DNA of 64,000 bases from an uncultured Marinobacter sp. GTDB taxonomy: Bacteria > Pseudomonadota > Gammaproteobacteria > Pseudomonadales > Oleiphilaceae. Below the pieces are notes generated by a model that saw only the letters and a list, made by a program, of their open reading frames with translations, made no database searches and was not told the origin of the DNA. Below are positions 8,989 through 17,729 of the stretch, piece after piece (the stretch's first letter is position 1; every line of letters starts with the position of its first letter). The translations under genes and the position numbers were made by a program. The DNA lies in contig NZ_CAMYMK010000002.1 of the NCBI RefSeq assembly GCF_947259545.1, positions 186,001 to 250,000 on the forward strand, written 5' to 3'.

Positions 8989-9411
8989 ATGAGTGTTTCT
9001 GCTTCCGGATACGACCTGACACCACTGACTCCAGCACAAATCGAGGAGATGGCCGCAGATCTGTCGGCGGAGGAGCGCCGGGTGCTGCTTGACCATGGTA
9101 CCGAGCATCCCTTCTGCGGGACGTTGCTGGATAACAAGAAAGAAGGTGTTTACCACTGCCGGTTGTGCGACCTTCCGCTGTTCAGTTCCAGCTCCAAGTT
9201 TGATTCCGGTACCGGCTGGCCCAGTTTCTTCCAGCCTTTTGACAAGGAACATATCCGCTACATCGAGGACAACAGCCTGGGCATGACCCGTACCGAGATC
9301 CGGTGTCCGCGGTGTGACTGTCATCTGGGTCACGTATTTCCCGACGGCCCCCCTCCCACCGGACAGCGGTATTGTCTGAACTCTGTTGCCATGGTGTTTC
9401 GGGACCAATAA
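8989..9411 (+). CDS. msrB: Peptide-methionine (R)-S-oxide reductase MsrB
   Basis: This 140-residue enzyme reduces the R epimer of methionine sulfoxide. Two CxxC pairs (CRLC and CPRC) form the structural zinc site. GTGWPSF and HLGHVFPDG are family motifs, and catalytic Cys129 is in RYCLNS. The start follows AGGAGG at 8978-8983, overlapping the end of msrA. plsC begins 10 bases downstream. Pairing with msrA is the usual arrangement for repairing protein methionine oxidation. Confidence 0.97.
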   Translation: MSVSASGYDLTPLTPAQIEEMAADLSAEERRVLLDHGTEHPFCGTLLDNKKEGVYHCRLCDLPLFSSSSKFDSGTGWPSFFQPFDKEHIRYIEDNSLGMTRTEIRCPRCDCHLGHVFPDGPPPTGQRYCLNSVAMVFRDQ

Positions 9412-9420
9412 GGAACCTGG

Positions 9421-10185
9421 ATGATCAGACTGACGATGAGCCCGCTGACGGAATCGGCCACCTTGCTGAGACGGGCGGGCGTTGTTCTGGGGTCCGCGGG
9501 GCTGACGGCCTTGTACTCCTTGCTGGTCCTGTTGCGGGCGCTGTTTGGCCGGCTGAATCGACCTATTGTCGACAAGTATTGCCGCGAGTGGTCGGCGGCG
9601 TTGTTGCGGCTGGTGCGGGTGAGTCTCACGGTGCGGGGCGCAGTGCCTGATTTTGGCGATGGTCGGCGTTATATCATCATGTGCACCCATGCCAGCCATT
9701 ACGACATCCCGGTGACCTTTGTCTCCATGCCCGGATCGGTGCGGATGCTGGCCAAGAAGGAGCTTTTCAGCATTCCGTTGCTGGGGCAGGCGATGAAGGC
9801 GGCGGAGTTTCCCTCTATTGACAGGGCCCATCGGCAGCGTGCCGTGAGGGATCTGGAAAAGGCCAAGGCAATGATGGAAAGCGGTATCGTGCTCTGGGCT
9901 GCGCCGGAAGGCACGCGATCCCCAGATGGGCGGTTGCTGCCCTTCAAGAAGGGGTGTTTTCACCTGGCGCTGGACACCCAGGCGGTGATCGTGCCGGTGG
10001 CAGTCCGGGGCATTCACAAGGTCTTGCCGGCCAGGACCTGGCGTATCAATCTGGGGCAGCCAGTGGAAGTCAGGGTCGGCGCCCCCATCGATACTTCGGG
10101 TAAAAGCAAGGAGGATCTGGTGGAGGTAATGGCCGAGGTGCGCGGGCGCCTGGAAGGTCTCCTGGGAGATGGTGAAGCCAGCTGA
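9421..10185 (+). CDS. 1-acyl-sn-glycerol-3-phosphate acyltransferase (PlsC family)
   Basis: This 254-residue membrane-associated acyltransferase transfers a fatty acyl group to lysophosphatidate, or to a related lysolipid, during phospholipid synthesis. The HxxxxD catalytic motif is His90-Asp95 (HASHYD), followed by the substrate motif APEGTRSP and a VPVAVRG block. An N-terminal hydrophobic segment lies near residues 20-42. It is the last gene of the msrA-msrB run, and its stop codon lies within the loop of an intrinsic terminator. Several PlsC paralogues are usual in such genomes, so acceptor specificity is uncertain. Confidence 0.9.
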   Translation: MIRLTMSPLTESATLLRRAGVVLGSAGLTALYSLLVLLRALFGRLNRPIVDKYCREWSAALLRLVRVSLTVRGAVPDFGDGRRYIIMCTHASHYDIPVTFVSMPGSVRMLAKKELFSIPLLGQAMKAAEFPSIDRAHRQRAVRDLEKAKAMMESGIVLWAAPEGTRSPDGRLLPFKKGCFHLALDTQAVIVPVAVRGIHKVLPARTWRINLGQPVEVRVGAPIDTSGKSKEDLVEVMAEVRGRLEGLLGDGEAS

Positions 10186-10204
10186 TTCCGTGGCTTCACC
10201 TTTT
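10171..10204 (+). terminator. Intrinsic terminator of msrA-msrB-plsC
   Basis: A perfect 10-bp inverted repeat (GGTGAAGCCA / TGGCTTCACC) with a 10-base loop is followed by TTTT. The plsC stop codon lies in the loop. Confidence 0.85.
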
Positions 10205-10209
10205 CGTGT

Positions 10210-11181
10210 TCAGCGGATGATGGTTGACGCCAGATACCCCGTATAGCTGACGTAAACCAGCAACAGCAGTGCACCATCGAAACGGCTGATCAGCCTGTTT
10301 TTTCCGGTCAACCCCAGGGTCATCAATAACAACCCTGCGGTGAGCGCTGCCATGAGAGTCCAATCGCGGTAGAGGACTTCCGGGTCAACGGTCAGCGGTT
10401 CTATGGCAGCCGCCAGGCCGACGACGGCCAGGGTATTGAAAATGCCGGAACCCACAATGTTGCCGAGAATCAGGTCGTGTTCATTCTTCTTGACCGCGGC
10501 CAACGCCGATGCCAGTTCCGGTAGCGAGGTACCGATGGCAACGATGGTCAGGCCGATAATCAGGTCACTGACGCCCAGGCTCTGGGCGATGGTCACCGCG
10601 CCCCAGACCAGCATCCTGGAGCTGACAATCAGCAGCACCAGACCGACCAGCAGCCATATCAGGGCTACTTTCAGTGGCATCGGATGGGCAATCAGTTCCG
10701 CATCGGTATCGCCTACCAGAGTGTCGCCTTTTCCCTTGATGCCCTGGTAAATGGACCAGCCCATGACCGCGGTGAATACGCCCAGCAACACCCAGCCATC
10801 CAGTCGGGTCAGCTGCCCGTCCAGCAGCTGCACCCCGGCAATAGCGGTCAGTGCCAGCAGCAATGGCAGTTCTTTGCGAATCACCTGGGAATGGACCGCG
10901 ATGGGGGCGATCACCGCTGTCAGCCCCACGATCAGGGCGATGTTGGTGATGTTGGAGCCGTAGCCGTTACCCAGTGCCAGGCCGGGGTTGCCATCGGCGG
11001 CCGCCATGGCGGAAACGGCCAGTTCCGGGGCCGAGGTGCCGAAGCCAATGATCACCATGCCGATCAGCAATGATGGCATGCCCAGATGTTTGGCGGTGGC
11101 GGCAGCGCCTTCGACAAATCGGTCTGCGCTCCAGACCAGTAGAACAAGACCGGCAATAATGGCTCCGATTGCCAACAACAT
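10210..11181 (-). CDS. Calcium/sodium antiporter, CaCA family (YrbG-like)
   Basis: This 323-residue inner-membrane exchanger has about ten hydrophobic segments and the two alpha-repeats of the CaCA family: GTSAPELAVSA with GNGYGSNITN in the first half, and GTSLPELASAL with GNIVGSGIFN in the second. A Gly-Ser-(Gly/Asn)-Ile-x-Asn ion-binding motif appears in each. It probably exchanges Ca2+ for Na+ or H+. It starts 9 bases after the end of nhaD on the same strand, so the two antiporters form an operon suited to a saline habitat. Confidence 0.93.
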   Translation of the reverse strand: MLLAIGAIIAGLVLLVWSADRFVEGAAATAKHLGMPSLLIGMVIIGFGTSAPELAVSAMAAADGNPGLALGNGYGSNITNIALIVGLTAVIAPIAVHSQVIRKELPLLLALTAIAGVQLLDGQLTRLDGWVLLGVFTAVMGWSIYQGIKGKGDTLVGDTDAELIAHPMPLKVALIWLLVGLVLLIVSSRMLVWGAVTIAQSLGVSDLIIGLTIVAIGTSLPELASALAAVKKNEHDLILGNIVGSGIFNTLAVVGLAAAIEPLTVDPEVLYRDWTLMAALTAGLLLMTLGLTGKNRLISRFDGALLLLVYVSYTGYLASTIIR

Positions 11182-11190
11182 AATGAAACC

Positions 11191-12441
11191 TCAGTGAATG
11201 AAACGACCCAACATGAACACCCCTGCATAGCCAAGGGTGTATGCCAGCAAAAGGTGGCCAAGATACCGCATATAGGTAGCGAAGGTCAGCCCGGAAATCT
11301 TGCTCATAGCTACAATGCCCGCGGCCGAACCGATGACCAGCAGAGAGCCGCCAACACCGACGGCGTAGGTCAGCCCCATCCATTCACCGGGGCTCATTTC
11401 AATGCCGGATTTCAGTAGGGCGGCCGTCAGTGGCACGTTGTCGATGATCGCAGAGAAAATACCCATCAGGTAGTTGGCCGCGACCGGGGGCAGGACATCG
11501 TAAATGGCCACCAGTGATTGCAGGGCTTGGATTTCCTTGAGCATGCCCACCAGCAACAGGATGCCGAGGAAGAACAGCAGGGTTTCAAACTCGATCACGC
11601 GGATGTATTCCAGGATCGGGTCCAGGTCACTGTCCGTACTCATGAATCGGGAAACCAGGAACATAATGGACAGGCCAAACAGGAAGGTCAGTACTGGCGG
11701 AATGCTGAACAGGACATTGCCGGAAATGGTGGAAATGATGGTCAACAGGAACAGAATGCTGATTATCGCATCCACCGGACGTACCCGGTGGCTGGATGCG
11801 TTGAGGGTCACCGTGCCGGTCAGTCCCCTGGACAGGAAAACGGCCAGGATGAACACGGTGATGGATGCTGGTATGGCAAGGGTCAACAGGGTCAGGATTT
11901 CCACCTTGTCCGCCAGGAAGATCATCAGCGTGGTGACGTCCCCGGTGATCAGTGACACGCCGCCGGAATTCACGGCAAAGACCACCAGCGTGATGAACTG
12001 AATGCGCTTTTTCAGCTCAAGGTCGAGTGAGAGGATCAGCGAACATGAGACTAAAGTGGCGGTGATATTGTCTGCCAGAGACGAGAAAATAAAGCAGAAA
12101 AGACCAGTCAGAAACAGCAGCTTCCGCTCGCTTACCTGTTTCGGCATGATCAGGTACACCACGTTTTCGATCATACCCTTCTTGTTAAGGTACGCGACAA
12201 ACGTCATGGCCGCGACCAGGAAAAGCCAGAGACCGGCTATCTCAGCGATGCTATCGGCAAGTCCTGCGGAGATGGCAGACGTTTCCGTGGCGTCCTCGCT
12301 GAACACAAACAGCAGCATCCAGCTCAGCGTGCCGAAAAAAAGTGTAACCTTGGCTTTGTTGACGTGAATGACTTCTTCAAAAATAACACCCAGCAAGGCC
12401 AGGAGGGCCAGGAATACAAGAACAGGCTCGAGACTGAGCAT
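11191..12441 (-). CDS. nhaD: Na+/H+ antiporter NhaD
   Basis: This 416-residue polytopic protein of the ion-transporter superfamily exports Na+ (or Li+) in exchange for protons. It has 11-12 predicted membrane segments, with the NhaD-typical blocks SSLADNITATLV, NSGGVSLITGDVTT and DNVPLTAALLKSG carrying the buried polar and acidic residues. Length matches marine NhaD proteins. It leads a two-gene operon with the CaCA antiporter. Its 5' side faces a 296-base gap shared divergently with mqo. Confidence 0.93.
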   Translation of the reverse strand: MLSLEPVLVFLALLALLGVIFEEVIHVNKAKVTLFFGTLSWMLLFVFSEDATETSAISAGLADSIAEIAGLWLFLVAAMTFVAYLNKKGMIENVVYLIMPKQVSERKLLFLTGLFCFIFSSLADNITATLVSCSLILSLDLELKKRIQFITLVVFAVNSGGVSLITGDVTTLMIFLADKVEILTLLTLAIPASITVFILAVFLSRGLTGTVTLNASSHRVRPVDAIISILFLLTIISTISGNVLFSIPPVLTFLFGLSIMFLVSRFMSTDSDLDPILEYIRVIEFETLLFFLGILLLVGMLKEIQALQSLVAIYDVLPPVAANYLMGIFSAIIDNVPLTAALLKSGIEMSPGEWMGLTYAVGVGGSLLVIGSAAGIVAMSKISGLTFATYMRYLGHLLLAYTLGYAGVFMLGRFIH

Positions 12442-12737
12442 AAGGCATCCTGAAAGTGGGTTGTAATTGATAAGCGGCAGGATTTTAGACCTTTGACCCG
12501 CTGGCGGCTACTGCTGCGTGATTAAAGCAATCGTCGGGATGGTCCCTCAATGGGGTGTAAAACGTACCCATTGACTATCGCAATTTATTCTTGGGGCGAA
12601 AACCGGGATAATTGCGCCACATATTCGGACAGGAAGCCGCTGCCGGGCCCTAGACTCCTTGCTCTGCAGGCTTCCCAAAGACCTCTTTGCTGATCGTGAA
12701 GAGGTAACAGGCTCAAAACCAAGCAGGGTGAAGACCA

Positions 12738-14219
12738 ATGGCCGTAAGACAGGCAGATGTAGTGCTGGTCGGCGGGGGCGTCATGAGCGCCACCCTCGGC
12801 ATGATGCTCAGGCAGCTGGACCCATCATTGGACATCATCATGGTGGAACGTCTCGATCACGTTGCCCATGAAAGCACCGATGGGTGGAACAACGCAGGCA
12901 CCGGCCACGCCGGCTACTGCGAATTGAATTACACCCCCGAAACCGAAGATGGCGATGTGGCCATCGAGCGGGCCCTTCAGATCAACGCCTCCTTTGAAGT
13001 GTCGCTGCAATTCTGGTCTTACCTGGTCGAGCAGGGCAAGTTACCGGAACCTACATCGTTTATTAACCGTACGCCTCACCAGAGCTTTGTCTGGGGAGAG
13101 AAGGACGTGGCCTTCCTCAAGCGCCGCTACGAGAAGCTCAGCAATCATCACCTGTTCCGGGAAATGGAATACACCGAATCCCTGGATGATCTGGCCGAGT
13201 GGATGCCGCTGGTGGTCAAGCACCGTGATGCCAAGCAGCCGGTAGCGGCAACTCGGATCAAGCATGGCTCGGACGTCGATTTTGGCTCTCTCACTCGCGG
13301 CATGGTCAAGTACCTGGAAAGTACGCCCAACTTTGAGCTGATGCTCAGCAGCCCGGTTCACTATCTGGCGAAACGGGACAATGGCCGCTGGAAAGTGCGG
13401 GTAAAAGACCAGAAAACCGGTGAAGTCAAGAAACTGGAAGCCGGCTTTGTGTTTCTCGGGGCTGGCGGTGGCGCCCTTCCGATGCTGCAAAAGTCCAATA
13501 TCGACGAGGCTCGTGGTTACGGCGGTTTCCCGGTCAGTGGCCAGTGGCTGGTCTGTCAGGAACCGGAGGTTGTCAAACAGCACCACTCCAAGGTTTACGG
13601 CAAGGCGCCTATCGGCGCACCGCCGATGTCCGTACCACACCTGGACACCCGCATTATAAACGGCGAGCCGGCATTGCTGTTCGGACCGTTTGCCGGGTTT
13701 ACCACCCGTTTCCTGAAGCAGGGGTCGGTGTTTGACCTGTTCGGATCGGTGAAGCCCACCAACCTGCGTCCGATGCTATCCGTGAGCAGGACCAACATGG
13801 ATCTGACCCGCTACCTGATTGGCGAGGTGTTCCAGTCCCACACTGAGCGTGTGGCATCCCTGCGCAACTTCTTCCCGAACGCCCAGGAGCAGAACTGGAA
13901 GCTGCAGAGCGCTGGCCAGCGGGTGCAGATCATCAAGCAGACGCCGGATGGTGGCGGTAAACTCGAGTTCGGTACTGAGATCGTGGCGGCCAAAGATGGC
14001 TCGCTGGCGGCCCTGCTGGGTGCATCCCCCGGTGCTTCCACCGCAGCCCATGCGATGATTGACGTTATCGAACGCTGTTTTGCTGACAGGATCAAAACTG
14101 CCGAGTGGCAGGATCGCATGAAAGAAATGGTTCCGTCCTACGGTCAGTCGCTGGTCGACGATGAGTCCTTGCTCAGGAAAGTGCGTGACAGAACGCTGAC
14201 CACGCTGCAATTGGGCTGA
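12738..14219 (+). CDS. mqo: Malate:quinone oxidoreductase Mqo
   Basis: This 493-residue peripheral membrane FAD enzyme oxidises L-malate to oxaloacetate and passes electrons to quinone. The N-terminal dinucleotide-binding loop VLVGGGVMSATLG and the signature GWNNAGTGHAGYCELNYTP are present, with the C-terminal FAD-contact region GASPGASTAA. ATG 12738 follows GCAGGGTGAAG. A 7-bp hairpin (ACCTCTT/AAGAGGT, 12681-12705) sits just upstream in the leader. The long bipartite terminator after the stop indicates a single-gene transcript. Confidence 0.97.
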   Translation: MAVRQADVVLVGGGVMSATLGMMLRQLDPSLDIIMVERLDHVAHESTDGWNNAGTGHAGYCELNYTPETEDGDVAIERALQINASFEVSLQFWSYLVEQGKLPEPTSFINRTPHQSFVWGEKDVAFLKRRYEKLSNHHLFREMEYTESLDDLAEWMPLVVKHRDAKQPVAATRIKHGSDVDFGSLTRGMVKYLESTPNFELMLSSPVHYLAKRDNGRWKVRVKDQKTGEVKKLEAGFVFLGAGGGALPMLQKSNIDEARGYGGFPVSGQWLVCQEPEVVKQHHSKVYGKAPIGAPPMSVPHLDTRIINGEPALLFGPFAGFTTRFLKQGSVFDLFGSVKPTNLRPMLSVSRTNMDLTRYLIGEVFQSHTERVASLRNFFPNAQEQNWKLQSAGQRVQIIKQTPDGGGKLEFGTEIVAAKDGSLAALLGASPGASTAAHAMIDVIERCFADRIKTAEWQDRMKEMVPSYGQSLVDDESLLRKVRDRTLTTLQLG

Positions 14220-14242
14220 TATAATCAATTGATCTAAAAACA

Positions 14243-14295
14243 GCAAAAGCACCACGGATACTGGTTCAGTGACCGGTGTCTTTGGTGCTTTTTGC
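14243..14295 (+). terminator. Intrinsic terminator of mqo
   Basis: The outer stem is GCAAAAGCACCA with TGGTGCTTTTTGC. The inner stem is GATACTGGT with ACCGGTGTC, closed by a short TTCAGTG loop with G-U pairs. It ends in a CTTTTTG run. Confidence 0.75.
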
Positions 14296-14375
14296 GTGTA
14301 ATCAGCGGGAGAATATTTGCGATTTGTGCTGAAACCTCTAGCTTAATAGGTACATCCCCTGAAAGGAGTACTACT

Positions 14376-15608
14376 GTGAGTGAGCACAAGTTCAATCCGG
14401 AGAAAGGATACATCGCTCTGCTGGGGTGGAGCCTCAACGCCATTGAGGCCGCAGACAAATTTGACCGTCGTTATGTCGTGGTTGCCCCGGACTGGGCCGA
14501 AGCATACTGCACAGAGCACAATATTCCGTACGTGCCCTGGAACTTCGAGCGCCTGAATGATCGTTCTTTCGAAATCGCCCAGACCCTCAAGAAGATGGGG
14601 GTGAATGTGGCAATCCCGCTGTTTGAAGAGACCGTGGAATGGGCTGGTGCCATCAACTCGGTGCTGCTGGATAGCCCCCGTCTCTTTGGTCAGGCCATGT
14701 TGTTGCGTGACAAGGCATTGATGAAGCGCCGTGCCCAGCTAGGTGGGATTCGTGTCGGTATTTTCGAAGAGGCCCATGACAAAGAAGATGTGGTGCGATT
14801 CCTCAAACGGGTCAACCAGACACTGTTGAAACTGGATGGTGACCCCAATGACCCGATCCACCTGAAAGCCTTCGACAAGGCAGGCTGTCTCGGGCACCGG
14901 GTGATTCGTACGCCGGACGAAGTGGATACCATTCCGGACGAGGAGTTCCCGGTGTTGATGGAGTCCCACCTGGACGGCTGGGAGTTCGCGGTGGAAGCCT
15001 GGATCCATAAAGGTAAGGTTGCGTTCCTTAATATTTCGGAATACGTGACCCTTGGGTATTCAGTGTTTGTGCCGGCGACACCTGATCTGGAAAAGTATCG
15101 CGCGCAGATTACCGCCGAGATCGAGAAGCTGATCAAGACCTTCGACATCGAATTCGGATTTATACACCCCGAATACTTTGTCACCAGCGACAGCACCATG
15201 TATTTTGGTGAGGTGGCTTACCGTCCACCGGGCTTCAAGGTCTTTGAGTTGTTGGAGCGGGCCTACGGCTTTAACGCCTACCAGGGGCTGATTCTGACCT
15301 TTGATCCGAAGACCACCGAGGAAGAGGTGAAGGCCTTTTTCCCGAAAGAGGTGGTGGACGCCAAGGGCTACGCCGGTTGTTTCGGTGTGTATCCCCGCCG
15401 TCGGGTGGTCAGCAAGCTGGAAATGCCCGAGGAGACCGAAAACCACGAGTATTTCGAGTCCCACGAGCTGACACCACCGGTCGAGGAAACCGTCACCAAA
15501 CGCACGGCGTTTGGTACCCATTGGGGGTTGATCTACTTCTTCGGTGAAGACCCCTATGTGATGCGGGATCTACTTAAACACCAGGAAGAACTGGATTTCT
15601 ATGTATAA
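14376..15608 (+). CDS. ATP-grasp domain carboxylate-amine ligase-like protein
   Basis: This 410-residue protein has an N-terminal Rossmann-like preATP-grasp region (about 1-100) and an ATP-grasp fold (about 110-330). A probable ATP-contact Lys lies in HLKAFDKAG, and an acidic metal-binding segment is MYFGEVAYRPPG. The usual Glu-x-Asn magnesium pair is not clear, because EVAY stands where ExN is expected. ATP-grasp enzymes join a carboxylate to an amine or thiol through an acyl-phosphate. The GTG start at 14376 follows AAAGGAG. It opens a tight set with the papain-like and ThDP genes. The substrate is unknown; a peptide or amino-acid ligase is the simplest guess. Confidence 0.78.
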   Translation: MSEHKFNPEKGYIALLGWSLNAIEAADKFDRRYVVVAPDWAEAYCTEHNIPYVPWNFERLNDRSFEIAQTLKKMGVNVAIPLFEETVEWAGAINSVLLDSPRLFGQAMLLRDKALMKRRAQLGGIRVGIFEEAHDKEDVVRFLKRVNQTLLKLDGDPNDPIHLKAFDKAGCLGHRVIRTPDEVDTIPDEEFPVLMESHLDGWEFAVEAWIHKGKVAFLNISEYVTLGYSVFVPATPDLEKYRAQITAEIEKLIKTFDIEFGFIHPEYFVTSDSTMYFGEVAYRPPGFKVFELLERAYGFNAYQGLILTFDPKTTEEEVKAFFPKEVVDAKGYAGCFGVYPRRRVVSKLEMPEETENHEYFESHELTPPVEETVTKRTAFGTHWGLIYFFGEDPYVMRDLLKHQEELDFYV

Positions 15609-15661
15609 TTCCGTCAGGAATTACTAACAGTGGGTCTGGTCCAGGCCCTGAGGAAGACAGT

Positions 15662-17692
15662 TTGAGCGACTCCGACGCTGGCAGCTCTGTATCGGCCGTC
15701 AACTTTGAAAAGCTGATACAGAGACTGGATGATGCGATTGAGGCGCTGGAAGACAGCCGCCCCTTTGCCAAGCCTGCAAAGCTTCCCCGGCTGATAGATA
15801 TTGTCCGCCGGGTGCTGCTGCAGCCGGAAGGCTGCGCAGCCGTGGTCGCGCGGGCGGAAAGGCTGGAGAATGCCGGTGTTTTCCTGGGTACTGACTGGGC
15901 TGACCCCGCCATACTCTTGCCGTACCTGACCACCAGCTCCCTGCAAAGCCCCCATGCCGACACCGTTATCATTGAAGCACTCAGTGAATTGCGGTTATTG
16001 GCGGTGGCAACCGGGGAGTACCTGCATCCGTCAGTATCCGCGGAGCAGGCGCATCATTACCTGACTCAGGTTCTGGCCCTTAATCTCAGCTTGCTGTTCG
16101 GTGAGGGCGGCGAGGCTGAGCGTGAACAGGGTAAGTTGGCACTGATCAGCCGGGGCGTGATCGGGCATGTCGCCAGGGAGGTTGGCTACGAGCATGTCAT
16201 CGACCGGCTGATTGAGGAAATCTGGCGCATTCTCCAGCAGCGCCCGATCCAGGTCACCAGTGTTCGGCGGATGATCACCCAGATTGCCCTGTGCCGGACT
16301 GATCCGGCGATTGACCTGGGTGGTGCCGGGCAGGGCGCGGAACGCCTGATCTCCAGCCTTTATGGTCCGACCCAGGCCTGCCGCGAAGACCCAGGCGTCC
16401 CGGTCTACGAGGAGCGACTCCAGTCCATGGACGCCGTGGCACTGCAGAGTGAGGCCACGGGCTTTGCCCGTTCCATGCACGACACCGGACTGGTGTCCCC
16501 ATACCATGCCGCGTTCGTACGATACACCCTGGAAAAACAGGACTCCCTGCTGACCGAAGCGCTTGGGCTCTCCAGTACCGGGCGTGACTGCCTGATGTGC
16601 TACCGGGGGCTGGTCCATGTGTTGGTGACTGAAGGCGTGTTTCCAGAGACGGCTCAAGGATTGTATGGCCTCGCGCTGATGCTGGAGCGGGGCATCCTCT
16701 ACCAGCCACCGGTTGCGCCGGCACTGTGGCGGCAGGCGTTGCTGGCGATCTGTCCCGAGGCACGCGAGCGAATCCAGCTGGCTTACGGATATTCTCCGCA
16801 ACCAAAAGCCTGGCTGATTCAGGGGGTGCTGAATATGCTCGGCCAGCCCCTGGGGGTTGGCCAGGGTAATAATCCCACCTGCCAGTCGGCCCGGGCATTG
16901 TCCATGTGGGCGTACAACGATCCCGACTATCTGTTGCAAATGGTGGCCTGGGCGGCACGGGATAACGAAATCATCATGCATTTCGAGGGGCAGCCGGTTT
17001 CGTCCGCTGAGAGTAGAGGCGGGGTGGCTTCGGAGCTCACCCTGGACCTGGATCCTGTGTCGCTGGTGGTGGTCCCGCATCTGGACCGCATTTACGCGGA
17101 GATGGGACGTCTTTGTATTGGCCGCCCGGGGGATCCCCACCAGTGGGTAAACCCGGAATTCCATGGCTGGTCTGCTGGCCGTGGTTTTGCCATCAATGTG
17201 GATGTGGGGACCGGTAAACTTCAGGATCTCGAAGGCTTCCTGCGCCATTTCTATGCCAGTTACCATCCGTACTACAATGGTAATCAGCCGCTGATCCATC
17301 CGCAGCCGGCCGGTATAGCTGTCACGGACAGCGCCGCGCGGTTTATCGGGTGGCATGCCATTACCATCCTGCGGGTTAACCTGGACCCGGAAGACGTGAT
17401 GCGGGTGTATTTCTTCAACCCCAACAACGACAGTGGTCAGAACTGGGGGGACGGCGTGGTGGTAAGCACGGCCCGCAAGGGTGAGCGGTTTGGCGAAGCC
17501 TCACTGCCGCTCGAGCAGTTTGCATCGCGCCTGTATATCTTCCATTTCGATCCGCTGGAGCGTGGCGAGCCGGCGCGAGTTGACGAAGAAGAGCTGCAAC
17601 GGGTTATCGATCGGGTGCACAACAGCTGGGGGCGCGACCGGGTGCCGGCTGATACGTCATTGCAGGCGGAGCCCCCACAATCCGGAGCGTAA
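15662..17692 (+). CDS. Large protein with papain-like Cys/His/Asn pattern, function unknown
   Basis: This is a 676-residue soluble protein without signal peptide or membrane segment. Residues 1-380 are helical and I cannot assign them. The C-terminal third carries Gln401 six residues before Cys407 (GQGNNPTCQSARALSMW), His565 in GWHAITI, and Asn586/Asn594 in FFNPNN and QNWGDG. The Gln-Cys spacing and the later His and Asn-Trp-Gly match the papain/transglutaminase fold (Gln19, Cys25, His, Asn in papain). A cysteine peptidase or acyl-transferase activity is therefore an inference. TTG 15662 is used because AGGAAG lies just before it. It sits between the ATP-grasp and ThDP genes. Confidence 0.72.
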   Translation: MSDSDAGSSVSAVNFEKLIQRLDDAIEALEDSRPFAKPAKLPRLIDIVRRVLLQPEGCAAVVARAERLENAGVFLGTDWADPAILLPYLTTSSLQSPHADTVIIEALSELRLLAVATGEYLHPSVSAEQAHHYLTQVLALNLSLLFGEGGEAEREQGKLALISRGVIGHVAREVGYEHVIDRLIEEIWRILQQRPIQVTSVRRMITQIALCRTDPAIDLGGAGQGAERLISSLYGPTQACREDPGVPVYEERLQSMDAVALQSEATGFARSMHDTGLVSPYHAAFVRYTLEKQDSLLTEALGLSSTGRDCLMCYRGLVHVLVTEGVFPETAQGLYGLALMLERGILYQPPVAPALWRQALLAICPEARERIQLAYGYSPQPKAWLIQGVLNMLGQPLGVGQGNNPTCQSARALSMWAYNDPDYLLQMVAWAARDNEIIMHFEGQPVSSAESRGGVASELTLDLDPVSLVVVPHLDRIYAEMGRLCIGRPGDPHQWVNPEFHGWSAGRGFAINVDVGTGKLQDLEGFLRHFYASYHPYYNGNQPLIHPQPAGIAVTDSAARFIGWHAITILRVNLDPEDVMRVYFFNPNNDSGQNWGDGVVVSTARKGERFGEASLPLEQFASRLYIFHFDPLERGEPARVDEEELQRVIDRVHNSWGRDRVPADTSLQAEPPQSGA

Positions 17693-17729
17693 GCGGCCCA
17701 CAAGCAGCCCCCTCGGATCAGGAGACTGT

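Noticed and set aside
12442-12737. Regulatory RNA in the nhaD-mqo gap
   Set aside because: Only one short hairpin (12681-12705) near the mqo ribosome site; no further structure or convincing promoter pair could be read.
16031-17356. 441-codon minus-strand frame opposite the papain-like gene
   Set aside because: Antisense shadow; the plus strand has a good start and an ordered catalytic pattern.
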